Shown piece after piece: positions 26,916-34,652 of a DNA stretch of 64,000 bases. This DNA is from JANYCO01 sp035535995 (GTDB lineage Bacteria > Bacteroidota > Bacteroidia > Cytophagales > Cytophagaceae): NCBI GenBank assembly GCA_035535995.1, contig DATLOZ010000014.1, forward strand, positions 29,943-93,942. Reading direction: 5' to 3'. Position numbers and translations under genes: made by a program. The stretch's first letter is position 1; each line of letters opens with the position of its first letter. The notes beneath the pieces were generated by a model. That model did no database searches, had not been told where the DNA came from, and was given only the letters and a program-made list of their open reading frames with translations.

Positions 26916-27473
26916 ATGTCTATTAATCTCAAGAAGGGTGAGTCGTACAACTTATCCAAAGAATTTCCCGGAATAAAAAAATTAATGATCGGATTGGGCT
27001 GGGAGCTTACCACCAAACAACTGGACCTGGATGCTTCCGTTTTTATGCTTGACAATAACGGAAAATTGATCAACAATAATTACCTCGTTTATTTCAATAA
27101 CCTAAAATCACCCGACGGCGCGCTGCATCACACAGGTGATAACAAAACCGGTAAAGGAATGGACGACGACGAAGCTATTTTGGTAAACTTAGAATCAGTT
27201 CACAAGGAAGTAACCGACCTGGTAGTAGTAGTAACAATCAACGAAGCCGATGAAAATGGACACACTTTTGGTTTGCTAAAAGAAGCATACGTGAGAATCT
27301 ACGACGAAGTGAGCAAAAAGGAAATAGTGAAATACGATCTTGATGCAGAAAACGCTTCCAACTCCGATATCGAATTTGCCCGTTTGCGCCGTGTAGGAGA
27401 TGAATGGTCTTTCACCGCTATAGGCAAGGGCTCTGGCAAAGGCCTGGAAGGTTATCTTGAGAGATTTAACTAG
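26916..27473 (+). CDS. terD: TerD family stress protein, copy 4
   Basis: 185 residues, starting MSINLKKGESYNLSKEFPGI. Core QLDLDASVFMLDNNGKLINN, Ca2+ loop SPDGALHHTGDNKTGKGMDD-DE, end FTAIGKGSGKGLEGYLERFN. Substitutions are concentrated outside the acidic loop, so calcium binding is probably kept. It is separated from copy 3 by a family A hairpin, and its stop codon TAG (27471-27473) is immediately followed by a family B hairpin that could end transcription of the block. Confidence 0.95.
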   Translation: MSINLKKGESYNLSKEFPGIKKLMIGLGWELTTKQLDLDASVFMLDNNGKLINNNYLVYFNNLKSPDGALHHTGDNKTGKGMDDDEAILVNLESVHKEVTDLVVVVTINEADENGHTFGLLKEAYVRIYDEVSKKEIVKYDLDAENASNSDIEFARLRRVGDEWSFTAIGKGSGKGLEGYLERFN

Positions 27474-27549
27474 AAATTATGAGTTATGAATGTTGAGTTA
27501 TGAATTAAACAAAAGAGTATTTCAACTCAACATTCATAACTCATAATTT
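27474..27549. repeat. Family B perfect 26-bp inverted repeat
   Basis: Arms 27474-27499 and 27524-27549 are exact reverse complements built of TTATGAG/TTATGAA/TGTTGAG units. The left arm starts right after the terD copy 4 stop. The right arm encodes the last residues and stop codon of the acyltransferase gene on the other strand. Confidence 0.92.
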
Positions 27550-28400
27550 TTCTTCGCTTTCTTCTCCGTATGTTTCCATCTCCGGTGCGACCAGAGCCAA
27601 TCCCCAGGCCTTTGTAGAATAGAAGCTTCCAATAAGTGAGCATATTCTTCTACCACCGGAAACTCAATGGTTGAATCAGTAGTTACTTTAACGGGATAAA
27701 ATCTGGCTTCATAGTAACCGCGTTTCATTCTTCTCATATCGAGGAAAAGCACAGGAAAATCAGTATACCCGGCTATTTTATCTGACCCCACAAAAAAGCC
27801 GGAATTTCGATTTAGAAATTTTGTAAAATACTGGATCTCTCCTCCCGCAGGCGTCTGATCTGCCACCATTGCCAATGCCCGCGTTTCGGTTTTATTCCTC
27901 ACGATAGAACGAAATACATCTTTCATCGCCAAAGGCCTTGCTCCGAAATGACTTCGCATTTTGAACACTAATTTATTCATGAATGAATTGTGTAATGGCT
28001 TGTAGACCGCATCGATTGGATAGCGACATTCCACAGAGCTCCCCAGCAATAGCCATTCCCAGTTGCATTGATGTCCTGTAAGCACGATGATCGACTGTCC
28101 TTTGTCGAGGTATTGATGTGGCAGATCAATGTTGTCGAACCTCACACGTTTTTGGATCTCCTTTTTCGACATCCCCAGTATCTTTAAGGTTTCTATGCTG
28201 ACATCAGCTAAGTTCGCATAAAATTGTTTGGCAATTTGATTAAGCTCCTTTTCACTTTTTTCAGGAAAGGAATTCCGAAGATTTTCATACACTACCTTTT
28301 TGCGGTAGCCAGGAAAATAGTACATAAGGAAATACAGAAAGTCTGCAATCCTGTACAGAAGCCATAAAGGCAATTTTGAAAGAAGAATGAAAAAAAGCAT
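27534..28400 (-). CDS. LpxL/HtrB-like lipid A biosynthesis acyltransferase
   Basis: 288 residues. One N-terminal membrane segment, then the family layout: YRKKVVYENLRNSFPEKSEK, the acyltransferase motif as GHQCNWEWLL (H-x5-E-type, about 122-131), the middle motif YKPLHNSFMNKLVFKMRSHF, and DQTPAGGEIQYFTKFLNR. It ends with RPGDWLWSHRRWKHTEKK, as in LpxL-type late acyltransferases. It should add a secondary acyl chain to lipid A or an aminolipid at the inner membrane. The last codons (NYEL-stop) are supplied by a family B repeat arm, so the C-terminus may have been reshaped by repeat insertion. Confidence 0.92.
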   Translation of the reverse strand: MLFFILLSKLPLWLLYRIADFLYFLMYYFPGYRKKVVYENLRNSFPEKSEKELNQIAKQFYANLADVSIETLKILGMSKKEIQKRVRFDNIDLPHQYLDKGQSIIVLTGHQCNWEWLLLGSSVECRYPIDAVYKPLHNSFMNKLVFKMRSHFGARPLAMKDVFRSIVRNKTETRALAMVADQTPAGGEIQYFTKFLNRNSGFFVGSDKIAGYTDFPVLFLDMRRMKRGYYEARFYPVKVTTDSTIEFPVVEEYAHLLEASILQRPGDWLWSHRRWKHTEKKAKKNYEL

Positions 28401-28523
28401 TTCGATTCAAAAGTAGAATTATTCGAGAAGAAAATGAAGTTTGCGCACTACTCAGTTCCAGTTTTTATTTTTGTAAAGATTTTTGATTTTAATAATTCAA
28501 ATTTCTTTATTCGTAGCACAATC

Positions 28524-29138
28524 ATGGATTTGCTCATTGACTTGCATTACTTGCCCTGTATCGAATATTTCGTGGAGCTTACGCAACACGAAACGATCTA
28601 CCTTGAAGCCTGCGAAAATTTTCAAAAACAAAGCTACCGCAACCGCTGCGAAATCCTTACTGCGAACAAAATCGATATCCTTACTGTTCCAGTAATCAAA
28701 AGCAACAGCAAAATACTGATCAAAGAGGTCAGAATAGACTATTCCCAGCCCTGGCAAAAAATACACTGGCGGGCCATCCAGTCGGCTTATGGGAAGGCTC
28801 CCTATTTTGAATACTTTGCTGATTACTTTAAGAATTTGTATGACAAAAAGACCCATTTTCTATGGGATTTAAACCTTGAAGCTCTGACACTTTGTCTCAA
28901 GCTTTTACAGGTTAAAAAAACGATCTTGTTTACCTCGGAATACAACAAGGAAGCGGAAATTCACGTAAAGGAGATAGAAGACAAACGGTCTTTTTTTCAT
29001 CCTAAGGCAAGGATAGAATCACAGGTGAAGTATTCACAGGTATTTGGCAGAGAATTTGCACCCAACATGTCAATTATCGATCTGGTCTTAAATGAAGGTC
29101 CGAACGGGAAAAACCTGGTGAAGAAGGCTAATAAATAA
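28524..29138 (+). CDS. WbqC-like family protein
   Basis: 204 residues from the ATG at 28524; a start at 28434 is possible but adds an unlikely hydrophobic stretch. The WbqC layout is clear: LIDLHYLPCIEYFVELTQHE, FQKQSYRNRCEILTANKIDI, LTVPV, then IDYSQPWQKIHWRAIQSAYG and YFEYFADYF. The end has the conserved SIIDLVLNEGPNG. In O-antigen clusters WbqC-like proteins are tied to sugar modification; the biochemical activity is not established. Here it stands between the acyltransferase (divergent) and clpC. Confidence 0.9.
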   Translation: MDLLIDLHYLPCIEYFVELTQHETIYLEACENFQKQSYRNRCEILTANKIDILTVPVIKSNSKILIKEVRIDYSQPWQKIHWRAIQSAYGKAPYFEYFADYFKNLYDKKTHFLWDLNLEALTLCLKLLQVKKTILFTSEYNKEAEIHVKEIEDKRSFFHPKARIESQVKYSQVFGREFAPNMSIIDLVLNEGPNGKNLVKKANK

Positions 29139-29217
29139 AGTCCAATTCAAACTGGTTTTTTTGAGAAAATAATATAGATTTACATAAATAAACTGCTAAG
29201 CCCATTAAGAATAGAAT

Positions 29218-31758
29218 ATGGAAGCGAAATTTTCAGATAGAGTAAAAGAAGTCATCTCTTTAAGCAAGGAGGAAGCGCTTCGATTGGGCCATGATTATAT
29301 AGGCTCAGAACACCTTTTGCTGGGTATTATCCGCGAAGGTGAAGGCACGGCAGTTGGGCTCCTGAAAAAAATGGGGGTTTCATTGGAAGAATTACGAGAA
29401 ACAATCGAAAGGACCACGCGTGGTACCGCTACAGGCAATATTAAAAACCTGTCTAACATTCCACTGACCCGTCAGTCCGAAAAGATACTCAGGATCACTC
29501 AACTTGAAACCAAGGTATTCAAGAGCGAAAAGGTAGAAACAGAACACCTTCTGCTGGCTATTCTACGCGATGAAGACAACCTGGCTACCCAAATTTTAGA
29601 AAAATTCAATGTCACCTACGAAGTAGTGAAAGAGCTTCTTGAGTACCATTCTCAAACTCCTACCAACACTACCGATGACGGCGACGACGATGATAATTCC
29701 AAGATCTTCGGTAATCCTGGCAATCAGGGTAACCAGGGACGTGGGGACTCCACTTCAAAAAGCACTACGGAAAAATCCCGTACCCCTGTGCTGGACAACT
29801 TCGGCCGCGATCTTACTAAACTGGCCGAAGACGGCAAACTAGACCCAATCGTAGGGAGAGAAAAAGAGATCGAGCGTGTAGCGCAGATCTTGAGCCGTCG
29901 TAAGAAAAACAACCCAATCCTGATCGGTGAGCCTGGAGTAGGTAAAACCGCTATCGCAGAAGGATTGGCTTTAAGAATCATTCAGAAAAAAGTATCCCGC
30001 GTACTGTTTGGCAAACGAGTGGTAACACTTGACCTTGCTTCCCTGGTAGCCGGTACAAAATACAGAGGTCAGTTTGAGGAAAGAATGAAAGCCGTGATGA
30101 ACGAGCTGGAAAAATCTCCTGAAGTGATCCTCTTCATCGATGAGATCCACACCATTGTGGGTGCTGGTGGAGCTTCCGGCTCACTGGATGCTTCCAACAT
30201 GTTCAAACCTGCTTTGGCAAGGGGCGACATCCAATGCATTGGAGCTACGACGCTGGATGAATACCGTCAATACATCGAAAAAGATGGCGCATTGGCAAGA
30301 AGGTTCCAGATTGTAATGATCGATAGCACTACTCCGGAAGAAACCGTTGAGATTCTTCAAAACATCAAGGAGAAATACGAAGATCACCATCATGTAAATT
30401 ACTCCGACGAAGCGATACAAGCTTGCGTGAAACTGTCAGACCGTTATATTTCCGACCGTTTCCTACCAGATAAAGCGATTGACGTGCTGGACGAAGCAGG
30501 TGCACGTGTGCACTTGAATAATATCCACGTTCCTGCCGACATCGTGAAACTGGAAGAGCAGATCGAAGGCGTTAAAAAAGAGAAAAACAAAGTAGTAAAA
30601 AGCCAGAAGTACGAAGAGGCTGCTGCTTTAAGAGATAAAGAGAAAAAACTCATCGAACAGTTGGACAACGCTAAGCTGAGATGGGAAGAAGAGACCAAAA
30701 AGAAACGCTACAGCGTAAAAGAAGAAAACGTAGCCGAAGTGATCGCTATGATGACAGGTATCCCTGTAAGCAGAGTAGCACAAACTGAAAGCGCGAAACT
30801 TCTGACCATGGGCAACGAGCTGAAAAGCCGTGTGATCGGACAGGACGATGCGATTACCAAACTGGTAAAAGCAATTCAACGTACGAGAGTAGGTTTGAAA
30901 GATCCTAAAAAGCCGATCGGTTCTTTCATCTTCCTTGGTCCTACAGGGGTTGGTAAAACAGAGCTTGCAAAAGCGCTTGCTACTTATCTCTTCGACAAAG
31001 AAGATGCATTGGTAAGAATAGACATGAGTGAATACATGGAGAAATTCTCCGTATCCCGTCTGGTGGGAGCGCCTCCAGGCTATGTAGGATACGAAGAAGG
31101 TGGCCAGCTGACCGAGAAGATCCGCAGAAAACCATATAGCGTAGTGTTGCTGGATGAGATCGAAAAAGCGCACCCTGATGTATACAATATCCTGCTTCAG
31201 GTTCTTGACGATGGTATCCTGACCGATGGTCTGGGAAGAAGAGTAGACTTCAGAAATACCATCATCATCATGACTTCCAACATTGGAGCACGTGACTTGA
31301 AAGATTTCGGTACCGGTATCGGTTTTGCGACTAAAACCCGCAAAGACAATGTCGACGACATCATGAAAGGTACGATCCAGAGCGCTTTGAGAAAAACATT
31401 CTCTCCTGAATTCCTGAATAGATTGGACGACGTGATCGTGTTCAACTCTCTGGAAAGAGCCGATATTCATAGAATCATCGATATCACATTGAAAAATGTA
31501 TTCAAGAGGATCGAAGTGCTTGGCTACCATGTGGAGCTGACCGAGAAAGCGAAAGACTTCCTGGCGGAAAAAGGATACGATCCAAGCTACGGTGCAAGAC
31601 CGCTGAACAGAGCGATCCAGAAGTACCTGGAAGACCAGGTAGCCGAAGAGATCCTCAAAGGCGAACTGGCCGAAGGCGACACGATCCTCGCCGACCATGA
31701 TGGCACAAGTGATACACTGACACTCAAGATTCAGAAAAAGAAGCTTGAAAAAATGTAA
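29218..31758 (+). CDS. clpC: ATP-dependent Clp protease ATPase subunit ClpC
   Basis: 846 residues with the full ClpC plan. Two Clp_N repeats (about 1-145), an Asp/Asn/Gly-rich linker (150-185), AAA domain 1 with Walker A GEPGVGKTAIAEG near 237 and Walker B VILFIDEIHTIVGAGG, a UVR-type coiled motif around 450-475 (KSQKYEEAAALRDKEKKL), AAA domain 2 with Walker A GPTGVGKTELAKA near 575, Walker B VVLLDEIEKAHPDVYN, and a C-terminal D2-small domain. It unfolds substrates for ClpP. The N-terminal repeats and UVR-type motif mark it as ClpC rather than ClpB. Strong terminator follows. Confidence 0.97.
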   Translation: MEAKFSDRVKEVISLSKEEALRLGHDYIGSEHLLLGIIREGEGTAVGLLKKMGVSLEELRETIERTTRGTATGNIKNLSNIPLTRQSEKILRITQLETKVFKSEKVETEHLLLAILRDEDNLATQILEKFNVTYEVVKELLEYHSQTPTNTTDDGDDDDNSKIFGNPGNQGNQGRGDSTSKSTTEKSRTPVLDNFGRDLTKLAEDGKLDPIVGREKEIERVAQILSRRKKNNPILIGEPGVGKTAIAEGLALRIIQKKVSRVLFGKRVVTLDLASLVAGTKYRGQFEERMKAVMNELEKSPEVILFIDEIHTIVGAGGASGSLDASNMFKPALARGDIQCIGATTLDEYRQYIEKDGALARRFQIVMIDSTTPEETVEILQNIKEKYEDHHHVNYSDEAIQACVKLSDRYISDRFLPDKAIDVLDEAGARVHLNNIHVPADIVKLEEQIEGVKKEKNKVVKSQKYEEAAALRDKEKKLIEQLDNAKLRWEEETKKKRYSVKEENVAEVIAMMTGIPVSRVAQTESAKLLTMGNELKSRVIGQDDAITKLVKAIQRTRVGLKDPKKPIGSFIFLGPTGVGKTELAKALATYLFDKEDALVRIDMSEYMEKFSVSRLVGAPPGYVGYEEGGQLTEKIRRKPYSVVLLDEIEKAHPDVYNILLQVLDDGILTDGLGRRVDFRNTIIIMTSNIGARDLKDFGTGIGFATKTRKDNVDDIMKGTIQSALRKTFSPEFLNRLDDVIVFNSLERADIHRIIDITLKNVFKRIEVLGYHVELTEKAKDFLAEKGYDPSYGARPLNRAIQKYLEDQVAEEILKGELAEGDTILADHDGTSDTLTLKIQKKKLEKM

Positions 31759-31760
31759 TA

Positions 31761-31791
31761 AAAAAAGCCCCGATTTGATCGGGGCTTTTTT
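31761..31791 (+). terminator. Rho-independent terminator of clpC
   Basis: AAAAAGCCCCGAT, loop TTG, ATCGGGGCTTTTT: a 13-bp stem with T run, 3 bases after the clpC stop. Confidence 0.95.
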
Positions 31792-31817
31792 ATTTTATAT
31801 ATACAATCCCTCCTGCT

Positions 31818-32312
31818 ATGAAATATTTTGAAGAGCTCTATATGTTCAGCAAGATCCTTGTGATTTTTTCTCTCTTATTATTTCTCACGAGTTTTTATTT
31901 TATCAGCGATCATTTTGCCGAAATGCCTGGATGTGGCGTGAAATCCATGGATTATAGCAAAGAACCGGCATCACCACAGGAGAAGATCAAGAAACCTTTG
32001 TTAGTAGTAAAAGGCAAAGAATTATTTGAAAGCAACTGCACTGCCTGTCATGCGATCCATAAAGTAAAAGTTGGTCCGGCGCTGAAAGATATTTCCAAAC
32101 GCAGAAATATGAAATGGATCCGGAATTTTGTGAGAAATCCGATGCGGATGATCGAAGTGAAAAAAGATCCTTATGCCATGGCGCTCTACAAGCAACACAA
32201 CAATACCCAAATGACAGCTTTCCCTAGCTTTTCTGATAAAGATATAGATGCCATTGTTCAATACATAGAGGATGAACAAATATGCTTAGGCGGTGGTTGC
32301 CTTGTAAATTAA
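31818..32312 (+). CDS. Membrane-anchored mono-haem cytochrome c
   Basis: 164 residues from the ATG at 31818; a second ATG at 31842 (MFSKILV) starts directly at the membrane helix and is equally likely. The N-terminal helix (about 10-30) anchors the protein facing the periplasm. The haem motif is CTACH near residue 74-78 (SNCTACHAIHKVKVGPALKD), with the axial Met probably in NNTQMTAFPSFSDKDIDAIV. This is the class I cytochrome c fold found in Bacteroidota respiratory chains. A cysteine pair near the end (ICLGGGC) is unusual. Likely electron donor to an oxidase. Confidence 0.9.
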   Translation: MKYFEELYMFSKILVIFSLLLFLTSFYFISDHFAEMPGCGVKSMDYSKEPASPQEKIKKPLLVVKGKELFESNCTACHAIHKVKVGPALKDISKRRNMKWIRNFVRNPMRMIEVKKDPYAMALYKQHNNTQMTAFPSFSDKDIDAIVQYIEDEQICLGGGCLVN

Positions 32313-32646
32313 AGCTTCCAGCATTTTTCGAAAAAATATTTCTTCTGAATCCCTTTCCTGACAAAGCCTACATGGTTATCCACATTTATAGCATTTATCA
32401 AAGTCCGCTACAGGCGCTGGGTACAGCTGTCATAGACAGGCGTATAATGTATTAAGACATGCTGAAACCCCTATGAATAAAGGGATACAAAACAATGTGA
32501 ACAACTCTATTATCAGTAAAAGTGACCACGTTAATTATTTCACTTTTCTCATATTTACAGAAGCCTTAACTGGTGCGGTTTCCAAAGGGTCGAGCCTCTG
32601 GAGGTCATATTTTATCCACATCCCAGAAAATTTCCTGTTGAAACTA
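32313..32646. promoter_or_regulatory. Gene-free region with DnaA-box-like sites upstream of HU
   Basis: The 402-bp gap has no convincing gene. It contains two perfect DnaA boxes TTATCCACA (32376-32384 and 32612-32620), a one-mismatch box on the other strand (TGTGGATTA, 32648-32656) and a weaker TGTGAACAA (32497-32505), followed by an AT-rich stretch (32660-32700) that is also the HU promoter. It may be a DnaA-regulated promoter region or part of an origin. Confidence 0.5.
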
Positions 32647-32676
32647 TTGTGGATTATGAGAATTCATATAATTTTG
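32647..32676 (+). promoter_or_regulatory. Bacteroidota-type promoter of the HU gene
   Basis: TTG (32647-32649), 19 nt, then TAATTTTG (32669-32676), an exact match to TTG-N19-TAnnTTTG. The predicted start of transcription is about 32683, 30 nt before the HU ATG. Confidence 0.8.
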
Positions 32677-32714
32677 ATTATAATAATTTAACAAAAAGCT
32701 AAACCTTCAAAAAC

Positions 32715-32990
32715 ATGAACAAAGCAGAATTAATCGATTCTATTGCAGCTGAAGCAAGTTTGACTAAAGCAGATGCAAAAAGAGCTCTTGACGCATTCAT
32801 CAGCGCTACTACTAAAACTCTGAAAAAAGGTGATTCACTAGTATTGATCGGTTTTGGTACTTTCAAAGTTGCTCAAAGAGCTGCTAGAAATGGCCGTAAC
32901 CCACAAACTGGTAAAGCTATCAAGATCAAAGCTAAGAAAGTAGTTAAATTCAAAGCAGGTGCTGATCTTAGCAAAAAAATCTCTAAGTAA
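32715..32990 (+). CDS. hup: HU family DNA-binding protein
   Basis: 91 residues, the standard HU/IHF length. MNKAELIDSIAAEASLTKAD starts the helical dimerisation part; the DNA-binding arm has GFGTFKVAQRAARNGRNPQT, G, then KAIKIKAKKVVKFKAGADL. The RNPQTG tip that carries the intercalating proline is intact. It bends and compacts DNA as a dimer. It has its own strong promoter and terminator, as expected for a highly expressed nucleoid protein. Confidence 0.97.
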   Translation: MNKAELIDSIAAEASLTKADAKRALDAFISATTKTLKKGDSLVLIGFGTFKVAQRAARNGRNPQTGKAIKIKAKKVVKFKAGADLSKKISK

Positions 32991-33012
32991 TTCTTAAGAT
33001 TTCCATTCATTC

Positions 33013-33054
33013 AACGGGCAGTTTCAGAATTGAAACTGCCCGTTCTTTTTTTTA
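33013..33054 (+). terminator. Rho-independent terminator of the HU gene
   Basis: AACGGGCAGTTTCA (33013-33026) pairs with TGAAACTGCCCGTT (33031-33044), perfect 14-bp stem, loop GAAT, followed by a run of nine T after one C. Confidence 0.95.
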
Positions 33055-33111
33055 AGTATAAAATTTTTCGTTAGCGAAAGTTTCAACTTATTAAACTTTG
33101 AACTTTAAACC
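33054..33111. repeat. Family C repeat of 7-nt units
   Basis: AAGTATAAAATTTTT ... AAAGTTTC, then AACTTATTAAACTTTGAACT and TTAAAC: units like those at 11057-11112, arms head to head, with a small CGTTAGCG palindrome at the centre. It starts at the end of the HU terminator. Confidence 0.65.
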
Positions 33112-33170
33112 TCTTACATTATGAGGAATTTACATTATTTTTATAATCCATTATTCAGTAATTTCTCTTC

Positions 33171-34604
33171 ATGAAGATAGCCATCATTGGTGCAGGACCA
33201 GCAGGATTGACCGCCGGATACGAATTATCTAAAAAAGGCCCGCAATATACCATTCACGTCTACGAAGCAAGCAATAAAGCAGGTGGAATGTGCAGAACCA
33301 TTCGTTTATGGAATACCAACGCTGACATTGGTCCACACCGCTTTTTTTCTTACGACAAACGCGTAAACAAATTATGGCTCGAAGTAGTAGGCAAAGATTA
33401 CAAAATGGTAAACCGGACTACACGGATTTACTACCGAAAGAAATTTTTCTTCTATCCTATCAAACCGCTGGATGCGTTGCTGAAAATAGGCTTCCTGGAA
33501 GCCGCTGCTTCCCTCATCAGTTATGTACAAGAGAAGATCAAACCTACCAAACCGGATAACAGTTTTGAATCATGGGTGAAAGGAAGATTCGGGAAAAAAC
33601 TTTATACGCTTTTCTTCAAAACCTATAGCGAAAAATTATGGGGCATCAATTGTAAAGAATTGGATTCTGATTTTGCTGCTCAACGGATCAAAAAACTTTC
33701 TCTCTCCGAGGTAATCATTAATGGGCTGAATATTTTTAAAACAAAAAGCAAACACAAAACACTCGTCGACCAATTCGCTTACCCCATTCAGGGTACAGGC
33801 ATGGTATACGACCGTATGGCGGAAAAAATTGTAGCCAACAATTCTGAGAACAAAATATTTTACAATACTCCCATCCAAGCCTGTTTGGTAGAAAACGGAC
33901 AGATCAAAGGCATCCGCCTGCAGGACGGGCTCGAAGAGGCTTACGATGCGGTGATCTCCAGTATGCCACTCACCAGATTGGTCGACAATATTCCCGGTGT
34001 ACCGGAAGATATTAAAACACTTTCAAAAAAACTTAGTTTTAGAAATACAGTAATCGTTTACCTAAAAGTAGAAGCAACTGGCCTCTTCCCCGACAACTGG
34101 CTCTATGTGCACTCTCCAGAGCTTAAGCTCGGCCGGATCACCAACTTCCGCAACTGGATCCCAGAATTGTATGGCAAAGAAAATTTCACCGTACTCGCCC
34201 TGGAATATTGGTGCAACGACGAAGATGATTTCTGGAAGTGGACCGATGAACAATACATCGAGCTTGCTAAAAAAGAACTCGTGCAAACTACCTTAGCTAA
34301 AAAAGAAACCATCACCGATGCGTTTGTATATAGAATTCCTAAATGTTATCCTGTATACAGGATCGGCTATAGTGAAATATTGAAACCGATCGTAGCTTAT
34401 CTGAAAACCATTAAAAACCTCTACCCCATTGGCCGTTACGGATCATTTAAATATAACAACCAAGATCATTCCATCTTAATGGGACTTATGGCAAGCGAGA
34501 TCATCGCAGGCGAAGCACAGCACGATCTCTGGGAGGTAAATACTGATTACGAAGTATACCAGGAAAGCACGGTGATTGATGAGACAGGATTGGTCAATAA
34601 TTAA
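33171..34604 (+). CDS. FAD-dependent oxidoreductase (protoporphyrinogen oxidase / UDP-galactopyranose mutase-like)
   Basis: 477 residues. The N-terminal Rossmann motif IIGAGPAGLTAGYELSKKG (4-22) binds FAD, followed by VYEASNKAGGMCRTI and GPHRFFSYDKRVNKLW. Middle part: DAVISSMPLTRLVDNIPGVP. The C-terminus has YPIGRYGSFKYNNQDHSILM, the second FAD contact. This subgroup of amine oxidase-like flavoproteins occurs beside glycosyltransferases and polysaccharide genes; sequence features resemble UDP-galactopyranose mutase but substrate residues are not conserved enough for a firm call. It is convergent with a polytopic glycosyltransferase-like gene. Confidence 0.85.
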   Translation: MKIAIIGAGPAGLTAGYELSKKGPQYTIHVYEASNKAGGMCRTIRLWNTNADIGPHRFFSYDKRVNKLWLEVVGKDYKMVNRTTRIYYRKKFFFYPIKPLDALLKIGFLEAAASLISYVQEKIKPTKPDNSFESWVKGRFGKKLYTLFFKTYSEKLWGINCKELDSDFAAQRIKKLSLSEVIINGLNIFKTKSKHKTLVDQFAYPIQGTGMVYDRMAEKIVANNSENKIFYNTPIQACLVENGQIKGIRLQDGLEEAYDAVISSMPLTRLVDNIPGVPEDIKTLSKKLSFRNTVIVYLKVEATGLFPDNWLYVHSPELKLGRITNFRNWIPELYGKENFTVLALEYWCNDEDDFWKWTDEQYIELAKKELVQTTLAKKETITDAFVYRIPKCYPVYRIGYSEILKPIVAYLKTIKNLYPIGRYGSFKYNNQDHSILMGLMASEIIAGEAQHDLWEVNTDYEVYQESTVIDETGLVNN

Positions 34605-34616
34605 AAATGATATCAG

Positions 34617-34647
34617 ATGCTGGATTATAAATTATTTTATCCAGCAT
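34617..34647. terminator. Hairpin between convergent genes
   Basis: ATGCTGGAT (34617-34625) pairs with ATCCAGCAT (34639-34647); a T-rich run follows on the plus strand. Likely terminator for the FAD oxidoreductase gene. Confidence 0.65.
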
Positions 34648-34652
34648 GCTTT

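Noticed and set aside
28434..29138. An upstream start for the WbqC-like gene at 28434
   Set aside because: The extra 30 residues are hydrophobic, not conserved in style with the family, and the ATG at 28524 begins the recognised WbqC motif region.
30628..31698. A 356-residue open frame opposite clpC
   Set aside because: It is the mirror of a strongly conserved gene with regular codon use and has no signature of its own.
32473..32691. A 72-residue open frame between the cytochrome c and HU genes
   Set aside because: It runs through DnaA-box-like sites and the HU promoter, has no recognisable motif and ends inside the AT-rich stretch.
32313..32714. A firm chromosome origin call
   Set aside because: DnaA boxes are present but gene orientation to the right does not fit an origin and no dnaA or other origin-linked gene lies in the window.
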